64,000 nt of DNA from Microbacteriaceae bacterium (GTDB lineage Bacteria > Actinomycetota > Actinomycetes > Actinomycetales > Microbacteriaceae): positions 310,001 to 374,000 of the forward strand of contig WQZN01000001.1 in NCBI GenBank assembly GCA_009780695.1, written 5' to 3'. This document shows positions 17,322-25,400 of this stretch, piece by piece. Both the position numbers and the translations under genes were made by a program. Within the stretch, counting starts at the first letter, position 1. Each line of letters begins with the position of its first letter. The notes beneath the pieces were generated by a model that saw nothing but the letters and a program-made list of their open reading frames with translations, was not told the origin of the DNA and searched no databases.

Positions 17322-18547
17322 CGATGGACTTTGAGTCTCTCGACATCTTCGGAGCACCACTCGAGCACGTCGAAACCTACGTGTACTACCAGGGGCGCCG
17401 AACCTTCGCGATGCGCTCGCGGACGCTCGACCTTTACTATTTCGTCAACACCGTCGACGAAGACGAGTCAGCGGGTACGCTCACGACCGTCCTGGCGGCG
17501 GCCGACCCGGCACGTTTCCGAGCCGTTCGATCCGGTCTTGTGCCGTTCCGCTCCGCTTTCACTGACGTTCCGAGCCACGGACTCTATTCGGCGACATGGT
17601 CCTGGCCAGACGATGCTGATGTTCCAGTCGCCACTGTCGAAGAGATTGTTCCTGGCACGTTGCCTGACAGTTGGCTCCCCGGACAATTCGCGCGTCTCGA
17701 CCTAAGCACCACGACGGAGCTCAACTTCGATGAAGTCGAGGTCGTGAATCTCGCACGAGCCCAACAGCGCACGGTGTTCGCTATCGAAGTTGGGGGCGCT
17801 GGCAACATCACACAGTTCCCCGGACGAGCTTCAGGTGAACTCCAGATCGCTGTATCGCGAGAGTTCGATGCACTCGCGGCCGAGGTGAGTGGAGAACCGA
17901 ACGTACGCGGTCTCGTACCGATGTTCGCCGGGGTACGCGCCGCCTCATTCGTGATGCTCTGGGCGATCGAGAGTGATCAGGTATTCGAGCCGACGGACTT
18001 GACTGAATCCGTATTCAGGCGCCTCGCCGACTTGATCGCGGCGGCCTCTTCCGGAGAAAACGCAGAAGTGCTCTCCGAGATGCGAAAGCACACCAACCGC
18101 GTTCGGAATCGATTCAAGGAGATGCTGCAGCCGTTGGTCAGCAACGGAAGTGGTCTCACCCTTGTCTCGTCGATCGCTTCGAGCGGTAGCGTCGTGAAAA
18201 CTCGAGCTTCTGCATCAGAAGTCAAGACTGCATACGAAGCCATCGAGGCCGCCTTCGAGGACCCTGCGTTCATTGATGTGGATCGCGGTCTTCTGCTTGG
18301 GCTGAACGTTCGCACCGGCAGCTTCGAGATCATCGATCTGGCTGCAGGGACGACTTATCGCGGACATATGTCGAGTGAAGTCCAAGGCGATGTCCGACTC
18401 ACAGGCCTGACCGTTGGTGAATCTGCGTTTGTGTCGGCAAGAATCCGGGCCGAGATCCCCTTTGCCTCCGAGCTCGGCGACACCGGCACCAGGTACTTCC
18501 TCGAGACGTTGACCCCGCTTCCGGCCAGCGGCTCGGCCTCCGACTAA
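17318..18547 (+). CDS. Unknown 409-aa protein, DUF6575-like N-terminus
   Basis: Starts at ATG 17318 inside the previous stop. The N-terminal 120 residues (SLDIFGAPLEHVETYVYYQG, then RTFAMRSRTLDLYYFVNTVDEDE) resemble the uncharacterised DUF6575 type of fold from memory, at low certainty. The middle (FDEVEVVNLARAQQRTVFAIEVGGAGN) resembles a beta-rich sensor module. A helical region with KHTNRVRNRFKEMLQPL comes next, and the last 80 residues are beta-rich (TYRGHMSSEVQGDVRL). No catalytic motif or membrane segment is visible. Forms a coupled pair with the upstream gene in the island's accessory region. Confidence 0.5.
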   Translation: MTMDFESLDIFGAPLEHVETYVYYQGRRTFAMRSRTLDLYYFVNTVDEDESAGTLTTVLAAADPARFRAVRSGLVPFRSAFTDVPSHGLYSATWSWPDDADVPVATVEEIVPGTLPDSWLPGQFARLDLSTTTELNFDEVEVVNLARAQQRTVFAIEVGGAGNITQFPGRASGELQIAVSREFDALAAEVSGEPNVRGLVPMFAGVRAASFVMLWAIESDQVFEPTDLTESVFRRLADLIAAASSGENAEVLSEMRKHTNRVRNRFKEMLQPLVSNGSGLTLVSSIASSGSVVKTRASASEVKTAYEAIEAAFEDPAFIDVDRGLLLGLNVRTGSFEIIDLAAGTTYRGHMSSEVQGDVRLTGLTVGESAFVSARIRAEIPFASELGDTGTRYFLETLTPLPASGSASD

Positions 18548-18614
18548 ATCACAGACCCGCGGCCTCAGTCTCGCGAGTGGCTCATCACCCGATAGGAGCC
18601 TGCCGCTCGGGACG

Positions 18615-18747
18615 TTCTCAAAAACGATCAGTTCTCGAGAATCCCGCATCCCCGGCATTTCGACGCCACGGAGCCAAAACTCCCTTCTCGAAACCCGTTC
18701 TCAAAATTCTCCTTACACATCTAGTTTTGAGAAACGAGTTTCGATAA
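18615..18747. promoter_or_regulatory. res-like repeat region upstream of serine recombinase
   Basis: AT-rich block with repeated TTCTC(A/G)AAA units. One block at 18615-18641 starts TTCTCAAAA and ends CTCGAGAA. A pair of inverted arms of about 22 bp lies at 18685-18706 and 18725-18747 around an 18-bp spacer; they match except for single changes and one gap. Three sub-sites immediately before a small serine recombinase gene is the layout of a resolvase res site. Confidence 0.55.
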
Positions 18748-18756
18748 TCTGAAGGC

Positions 18757-19347
18757 ATGAAGAAGGTCTCGTCGATTGCCCCATCGGGAACGCTAGTTGG
18801 GTACGCCAGATGCTCGACCGATAAGCAGGATGAGGCGCGCCAGCTGACGATCCTGCACGAGGCCGGCATCTCGAAACACGCGCTCTATGTTGACCACGCC
18901 CAGAGTGGAGCTAAGACGTCGCGGCCAGCTTTCGACAAGATGCTTTCGAACCTCGAGCCCGGGGATCTTGTCGTCGTTGCGGAGCTCGACAGATTCGGTC
19001 GCAACTCCGGACACGTCATCACGACGATCGCTGATCTGCGAGAGCGCGGCATCCACGTGAAGAGCGTTGCCGACGGAGTCGACTCCACCACCGACATGGG
19101 CGAAGCCATGATGGGCTTCCTCGCGATCATGGCTCAGATGGAACGCCGATTCATCCAGCGCCGAACGAAGTCCGGACTAGCCGAGGCGAAGGCCCAGGGG
19201 CGGGTCGGGGGACGGCCCCGAAAGCTCGACGACAAGAAGATCAAGCTCGCCATTCGACTCTCCGATGAGGGGGAGAAGGCAAAGGACATAGCCTCAACGC
19301 TCGGGGTGTCGGTGCCCACCGTGTATCGATACCTCGCGCTCGCCTGA
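18757..19347 (+). CDS. Small serine recombinase (resolvase/invertase family)
   Basis: A 196-aa recombinase of the Tn3-resolvase/Hin-Gin class. The catalytic Ser is S20 in VGYARCSTDKQDEARQL. The active-site arginines sit in VVVAELDRFGRN and MAQMERRFIQRRTKSGLAEA, and the C-terminal helix-turn-helix is DEGEKAKDIASTLGVSVPTVYRYLA. Length is standard. ATG 18757 follows GAAGGC, and repeated inverted sequences lie directly upstream, where it would bind. It could resolve island dimers, invert a segment, or be a leftover of an earlier mobile element. Confidence 0.93.
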   Translation: MKKVSSIAPSGTLVGYARCSTDKQDEARQLTILHEAGISKHALYVDHAQSGAKTSRPAFDKMLSNLEPGDLVVVAELDRFGRNSGHVITTIADLRERGIHVKSVADGVDSTTDMGEAMMGFLAIMAQMERRFIQRRTKSGLAEAKAQGRVGGRPRKLDDKKIKLAIRLSDEGEKAKDIASTLGVSVPTVYRYLALA

Positions 19348-19369
19348 TGCGTGCTGCCGAGTGCGCCGG

Positions 19370-19990
19370 CTACTTCGATCCAGCGGCAGCACTTGCTATG
19401 CGGCGGGCGATGCGCGACGCTGCGGGCAGGATGACATCTCTCACCCCGGCGTACGCGAAACTTCCGACGGCAATGTAGGTGATGTCCGTACCTGCATCTC
19501 GCGCACCTGCCTTCACCTTTGACCAGCGCGACCATTTCCAGTTTTCTCGGAGCGGTTCAGTCCGCAGAGCTTCGACGAACCATTGAGTACTTTTGTCACC
19601 TCGGTACCAGCTGACGAGTTGGGCCTGAAGATGCGTCGCACGGTTCAGGTACCGCCGCCCTGTCCCCTCCTCGACCATCCGCTGGACTTGCCCGCCTGCC
19701 CATGCGGCGACGGGCAAATCTTCTTTCGGGAGATCGAGCATCAACCTCTGCAATGAGAGCGACAGTTCAATGTCCGGGTTGCGGAAGCGACGTATCAGTG
19801 GCGGTAAGGCCTGCGCTCGGATAGCCCGGTCCAACACATCAAGCATTCGCGACACAACCAGACGCTTGGTCTCGTGACGCGCAGCGACCACTCGACGGCT
19901 CTCTCCAACCGCGAAGACTCCGAAGGCTGTAGCAGCACCTATGAGACCACCAATGACCGAGGCGACAATCGAGACCCAGAAGTTCGTCAC
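19370..19990 (-). CDS. Membrane-anchored hypothetical protein
   Basis: 206 aa from GTG 19990. The N-terminus is one hydrophobic segment (VSIVASVIGGLIGAATAFGV) that would anchor the protein, followed by a soluble basic, Arg-rich helical domain with DLPKEDLPVAAWAGGQVQRM. A second weakly hydrophobic stretch (TYIAVGSFAYAGVRDVILPA) lies near the C-terminus. It reads in the same direction as the restriction-modification/ATPase genes and lies 145 bp after them, so it may be the last gene of that operon or separate. Family not recognised. Confidence 0.5.
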   Translation of the reverse strand: MTNFWVSIVASVIGGLIGAATAFGVFAVGESRRVVAARHETKRLVVSRMLDVLDRAIRAQALPPLIRRFRNPDIELSLSLQRLMLDLPKEDLPVAAWAGGQVQRMVEEGTGRRYLNRATHLQAQLVSWYRGDKSTQWFVEALRTEPLRENWKWSRWSKVKAGARDAGTDITYIAVGSFAYAGVRDVILPAASRIARRIASAAAGSK

Positions 19991-20048
19991 GGCGCGAGCG
20001 TACCTACGGGATCTGACATCGGAGCGCCGTCCGACTCAGCAGCTCGGA

Positions 20049-20123
20049 TCAGGGAATCTTCTTGAATCGGTCGCAAATCTTGTCCCAGTAGTGAGCCGTG
20101 AGACACCGCTGGGGTCGGGACAC
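20049..20123 (-). pseudogene. Possible gene remnant or micro-ORF
   Basis: A 24-residue frame from GTG 20123 ending AHYWDKICDRFKKIP-stop has the residue character of a real protein C-terminus but no room for a domain. It lies between the ATPase and membrane-protein genes. It may be a decayed gene end or chance; weak support. Confidence 0.2.
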
Positions 20124-20135
20124 TCTCGCACCCGG

Positions 20136-22487
20136 TCATGCCACTGAGACGTTGGTGCTGGCCTGGAGATTCAGTGCCGACGCGTCGATTTCAACCGCCT
20201 TGCACATCGCGCTGAAGTGATTGGGATCGGCTCGTCGTATGAAGTCGAGCGCGGCTTGCAACTCGGAAACTGTAGACGGGAAGTCGAGCGCAGAAGTCGG
20301 GCGCGGCTCTTCGCGATGCGACTGCCCGTGAAGAAACTTGACTACTCGTCGCGAAAGGACCGGGTCGATACCGCTTTCCCGTGCGATGGAATCGACCCTC
20401 GCCTGGAAGTCATTTCCGTTGGGGGCTCTGAAGGAAATGAACCCGTCGAGCAACCGCCGAGCAGCATTCCCAAGCAGCGGAAGAGTGTCAGGGTGTTCCT
20501 CAACGACCGCCTCCGCCACCTTTCGGAAGAGATAGTGGTACTCACTCGGGTGCTGCAGGAGCCCGCGCGGTAGCTGCCGCAGAGAACTGGTCCGGAGCCT
20601 TGTGGCGGGATCAACGGTCGCAAACACTTCAAGTACGGAGACCGCTGGATAGGACTCCTCGCTCTTGTCTCCTTCGCGGATCTTCTTCTCGGAATTCTCT
20701 CTTCGGCTCTTCAAGTGACCGAGCTGGAGGCGGAAATACTCATAGTCATGCGTGAGGAAAATGGTTTGCGCGAATCCTTTGGTCCGCTCCTCTGCCAACG
20801 CGAAGCCCGCGAAGAGCGCCTCCTTGTCCATACTGCTCACCGGGTCATCAATTACTACGATCGCTTCTTCGGGCACGATCCCTTCGGCTTCCAGCGACCT
20901 TAGAAAGTAGGCGAATGCGATGGCGTTTCGCTCGCCTTCGCTGAGTCGCCTTGCGGTCGCACCGTTCCGCCGCACGACATAGCCCTTGCCGTCGTCCGAG
21001 ACGGTCAGGTTTAGGTGGCCGAGTCCAAATTGCTCGCGAAGATCCGAGTCAATGGCGGATGCCATCCGCCCAGTATCTTCTTGCGACTCTTCGAGTTCGC
21101 GCGCACGCTCTGTGAGTTTCCCAGCTCGTCGTCGAATGGTCGTGGTCGCGCGCTTCGCAGCCTCGATGCGCTGCAGCACCTGGGTGTATTCATCGTGGCA
21201 AGCAGCCGCATAGTGGCCCTCGACCTTTTCCTGAGCGGTCTTCTTGCGGCCGAGCTGCGAGTCGCACGCATCGTTGTTGCTCTTCAGAACTTTCAGCAAC
21301 TCGGTCAGGTCGACCTTGCTGAAGTCGTGCTCAAGGCGGTGATTTTCTCCGAGCGGCTCCAGCGGATCAGCCAGCCGTTCTCGGATCAGCAAGAGAGCTT
21401 CGTCTGCCTCCGAGCGCAATCGCGTAGCGGCCTCTCGGAGCTCGTCGCCTTCCTTCTGGGCATCTTCCCGATAGTCCACTAGAACCAGCCCAGCTGTCGG
21501 GATCGCCAGCAGGAGGTCGTCAATTCGTTGCTGCAAGTTCTCGAAATAATCGATCGCCTTTCGCAGACGTTCTCGGAGGCTATTGAGCGCATCGCTGAAA
21601 TGCTTCCGGTAGCCGTCGAGCAGGGGCGCAGTCACGGTTCCCTGGAGGCAGAACGCGCACGTGTCCCCGACCTCATGCAGACTCAAACCAGACTCGACCC
21701 AGTCGGAGAGTGCCTTGCTATCCGCGAGGCGTTGGATCGGAACGGACTCGACGGGCAGCCCAAGGAGTTCTTCATTGACCATTCGACGCAGGTCCGCACT
21801 TGGGGAAGTCCAAAGAGCCGGCAACGGGATTGCCTCCAGCGTCGCAGCGCTCGCGGCTTTGATCTCCCGTGCAAGCGACTGATCATCGAGCTGTGCATGG
21901 TCGCCGCCCGCCAATAGTCTCCGAACGCGGTCAATGCGGAAGGAGGCGGAGTTGTACTTTCCCGCGTCGCTTGCCGACAGAGCCGAGATGATCTCGCTCT
22001 TGGTGTCTTTCTCAAGGCTGTCTTGAGATTTCTCGAGCCGCCTTTGTGTGGAGATGACGGCATCCTCGCGCTGCTGCAAGGTCGACATCGACTGCCTAAC
22101 CGATGCGAGTTGCTCCGCGGCCTCTACGTTCAGCGCACCCAACTTCAGGATTGAGGGGGATTGGCCGTCACCGTCGAGAAACAGCCGCAAGGAGTCGAGC
22201 ACGTAGTAGCGGTTGTATACGAAGATGCTCGATGAGAAGCTTCTCGGTTCGACCCGTACCGAGGCGTTGGTCACTCCGTCGCGCACTGCCGCGGTCATCG
22301 TCACGCCTTCGCAGGCATCGGGTCCCTGGAGCGACAGGCGGAGCAACTCGGACAACGTTGTCTTCCCGCTGCCGTTCCTGCCATAAATGACGGTGCGCTT
22401 GCCAAGCACGCACGAATCCGCTCCACCACCAAACGGCCGCGTCGACAACGCGCGGAAGGGCCTGTCAGTCGTGAAGCTGCGAAGCAT
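20136..22487 (-). CDS. RloC/PrrC-like AAA ATPase (candidate anticodon nuclease)
   Basis: A 783-aa ABC/SMC-like ATPase of the AAA_13 family, which contains the anticodon nucleases PrrC and RloC. Walker A GRNGSGKTT (36-44) is followed by a long coiled-coil insert (about 125-480) containing a zinc-hook-like C277-x-x-C280 (DTCAFCLQG). Then come the ABC signature LSEGERN (515-521), Walker B AIVVIDDPVSSMD (D547/D548) and the H-loop FLTHDYEYF (H580). The C-terminal domain (about 640-783) has R677-x3-D681 and H724 (GQSHRE), close to the R-x3-E...H triad of PrrC. It begins 9 bp after the Type ISP stop. Role inferred: back-up abortive response when restriction is overcome. Confidence 0.7.
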   Translation of the reverse strand: MLRSFTTDRPFRALSTRPFGGGADSCVLGKRTVIYGRNGSGKTTLSELLRLSLQGPDACEGVTMTAAVRDGVTNASVRVEPRSFSSSIFVYNRYYVLDSLRLFLDGDGQSPSILKLGALNVEAAEQLASVRQSMSTLQQREDAVISTQRRLEKSQDSLEKDTKSEIISALSASDAGKYNSASFRIDRVRRLLAGGDHAQLDDQSLAREIKAASAATLEAIPLPALWTSPSADLRRMVNEELLGLPVESVPIQRLADSKALSDWVESGLSLHEVGDTCAFCLQGTVTAPLLDGYRKHFSDALNSLRERLRKAIDYFENLQQRIDDLLLAIPTAGLVLVDYREDAQKEGDELREAATRLRSEADEALLLIRERLADPLEPLGENHRLEHDFSKVDLTELLKVLKSNNDACDSQLGRKKTAQEKVEGHYAAACHDEYTQVLQRIEAAKRATTTIRRRAGKLTERARELEESQEDTGRMASAIDSDLREQFGLGHLNLTVSDDGKGYVVRRNGATARRLSEGERNAIAFAYFLRSLEAEGIVPEEAIVVIDDPVSSMDKEALFAGFALAEERTKGFAQTIFLTHDYEYFRLQLGHLKSRRENSEKKIREGDKSEESYPAVSVLEVFATVDPATRLRTSSLRQLPRGLLQHPSEYHYLFRKVAEAVVEEHPDTLPLLGNAARRLLDGFISFRAPNGNDFQARVDSIARESGIDPVLSRRVVKFLHGQSHREEPRPTSALDFPSTVSELQAALDFIRRADPNHFSAMCKAVEIDASALNLQASTNVSVA

Positions 22488-22496
22488 TGCCTGCCC

Positions 22497-25400
22497 TCAC
22501 TCGATCACATCAAGCTTCGGGAGCGCGTTCACGATCTTCATCGTTTCGACGCTGACCGTAACGACTCGAGCGAGCAAGTCGAGGATGTAGCTGGGGTTGC
22601 CGTGCTCTTCCGCCCAGTCGTTTGGGTCATTCACAATGCCTGAGGCTTTGTCCGTCTTCACTTGGTAGCGCTCAACGACCCAGTCGAGTGCCGAGCGCGA
22701 GCCGAGCTTGTACTCCTGCGCCTCAAGCGGGATGCCTGAGACCGTTATGCCCGAGTTGTAGATGACAGCCGACTTGTCGGTCTCCTTGCCTCGCTTTGCG
22801 TACCGCATTTTTTCGACGCGCTCCGAAGCTCCAGCAGTCCGCGCCACGTTGACCGGATAGGGTTCCACGGCTTCGTAGTTCAAGTGCAGCCCGACGAGCT
22901 TTCGTCCAGCTTCAGCGAATGCCGCGAAGCTGGCCACCTTTGGAATGCGGGGGAGCATCTTCTTAAGGTCCGCCGCAAACTGGTCTCGGTACTCAGCGCT
23001 ATGGAGGATGCCGTAGACGAAAAAGAAGATGTCGTCCTTCGTGACCTCGTGGCCGAAGGTCTTCTGGTAGTCCGCGAGGATCTCGTCGGTGACGTTGTCA
23101 ATGCGGCGATAGGAACCATCGGCTTCGCCAAAGATGTCGAACTGGCCGGCATCGTCCGCGTGCTGCTCGAAGACATAGCGAGGGAAGAACTGCGTCGGGT
23201 CCGTGAACACCCCGAGATTCGGGAGCGCGTCGATAGCGAGTACGGCGAACTGTGTTCGATCGGTTGGACCAAGGACGGCGATTCCGAAGTTGTCGAGATT
23301 CGGTCGGAAGAGCCGAGGGAGTTGATAGAGCATTGAGTTCAGCTCGGAGTCGAAGTACGTCCACTGCCGCGAGAAGGGCCGGTAGACCCCTGGTCGAATG
23401 CTCTCGGGCCGAAAGCTGATGACCTTGCCGCGATCAAGACTCGTTCGGCTACCGCGGTCCCAGCTAAAGCGCTTCGAATCCATGTTGAGCGCCGCCGAGG
23501 GGTCCGCCTGAAGGCGCGCAAGCTCGGAGTTGTAGAAGGTGATCGCAGCGGTGATGTTCTCCTCCAGCCTGACCTTGGATGCGTTGTAGGTCCACGCGTC
23601 ACGTGCCGTGTTCAGGCCCAGTGAGTATGTGGTGAAGAACCGTCGGCGACCGGCAGCAGCCTTGTCCTTGGACCCAATCGGATCGAATGTTGCGAAGTTC
23701 GCATTGCGTTGATTGATCCAGTCGCCTGCGTCATTTGGCACCACCTGATCCCATGCAATCGCAGGGATGGACTCAGCGTTCGACAGGATCGCAAGCTTCT
23801 GTTCGCGCGTGAGGTAGTCGTCGACAGCGAAGTACGAGATCTTGGATTCCGTCGCGCTGTCGGGGTTCTTGACGAGAAGGTACAGGGCTACGCTTGCCCG
23901 GCTCCCGCCACCGAAGACCTTGCCGCCTTCCCGTCGCGACTGCTCGCCAGCAGTTCGCTGATTTCCTCTGAGGTTGAGCACGTAGACGTGGCTGAACTCA
24001 AGCGCGAAGGACTTACGGAGCCCCGCTGTTGTTGCTCCATCGACGAAAGCCCCATTCGACACAAAGGCGACAATGCCTCGATCTCCGATTCGGTCGGATG
24101 CCCACCGAATGGCTCTGATGTAGGAATCGTAGAGATTGTTGATATTCGGCGTAGCAGCGAGCGCGGCATAAGTTGCGCCTATCCGACCGTCAAGGGTTGG
24201 GTAGCTTAGGTTCTGAGCGTCATTGTTCTCGGACTCTTGCCGGGCTGACCAGGGAGGGTTCCCAACTACGACCCGGATGTCGAGTGCTTTTTGTGTCTCA
24301 ACGCGCTCGTTGTTCTCGGGAAAGACCCCGAGGCCGTCCATCTGGTCGTCTGCCTCGTTCATCTGGAAGGTGTCAGTGAGAACAATGCCGGTGAATGGCT
24401 CATAGTCGCCGCCGCTCAAGTCATGGTAGGTCTCTTCGATGTTGATGGCGGCGACGTAGTAGGCCAGCAGCACGATCTCGTTGGCGTGCAGCTCGTAGCG
24501 GTACTTATAGGCGAGGTCCTCGGGCTTGATCAGCCCAGACTGCAGAAGCCGGACGATGAAGGTCCCGGTGCCGGTGAACGGATCGAGGATGTGCACGCCA
24601 CGGTCGGAGAGGCTGGCTCCGAACTCGGTCTTCAGCGCGTCGTCCACGGAGTGGATGATGAAATCCACGATCTCGTTGGGGGTGTAGACGATGCCGAGCC
24701 GATCGCTGGTACCAGAGAAGGCAGTCCGGAAGAACTTCTCGTACAACTCCTTGACGATCGACTGTTTGGCGGCGGCATCCGTGATGCCTGCAGCCCTGGT
24801 GCGCACCGACTCGTAGAACTTGTCGAGCTTCTCTGTCTCTGCGTCGAGGTTTTGGCCTTCCAGTGCGTCGATCATGTGCTGCATGACCTGCGAGACCGGA
24901 TTGTGCTCGCTGAAGGCGTAGCCCTCGAATAGCGCGTCAAACACAGGCTTGGTGATCAGGTGCTGGGAGAGCATCTCGATCGCGTCGCTCTCGGTGATGT
25001 ACGGGTTCAGGTTGTCCTGCAGGCCCTTCAGGAACCGAGCGAACTCGTCGTGCAGGATCGCGTCGGCACCGTCCACAAGGGTCTTGATGCGAGTCATGTG
25101 GGCCGAGGCGATACCTGCGACGTCCTTGGCCCAGTTCTCCCAATAGCGGCGTTCACCGACTTTCTCGACGATCTTCGCGAGGATCGCGTCGCGCCACTGA
25201 TCAAGCTCTGGAATGTCGAGCTCAACCGAGCCGTAGTCAACATCGCTTTCGCGGTCCTGCTTCGTCCCGCCTTTACCGACGATGCCGACCTGGAGCCGGT
25301 CCGTCTTCTTCGTGAGGTCGATCTTGTTGACCTCGGCGTCGAACCGCTCGTCGTGCGCACGCAGCGCCTGGAGGACCTGCCAGACGACCTTGTATTTCTT

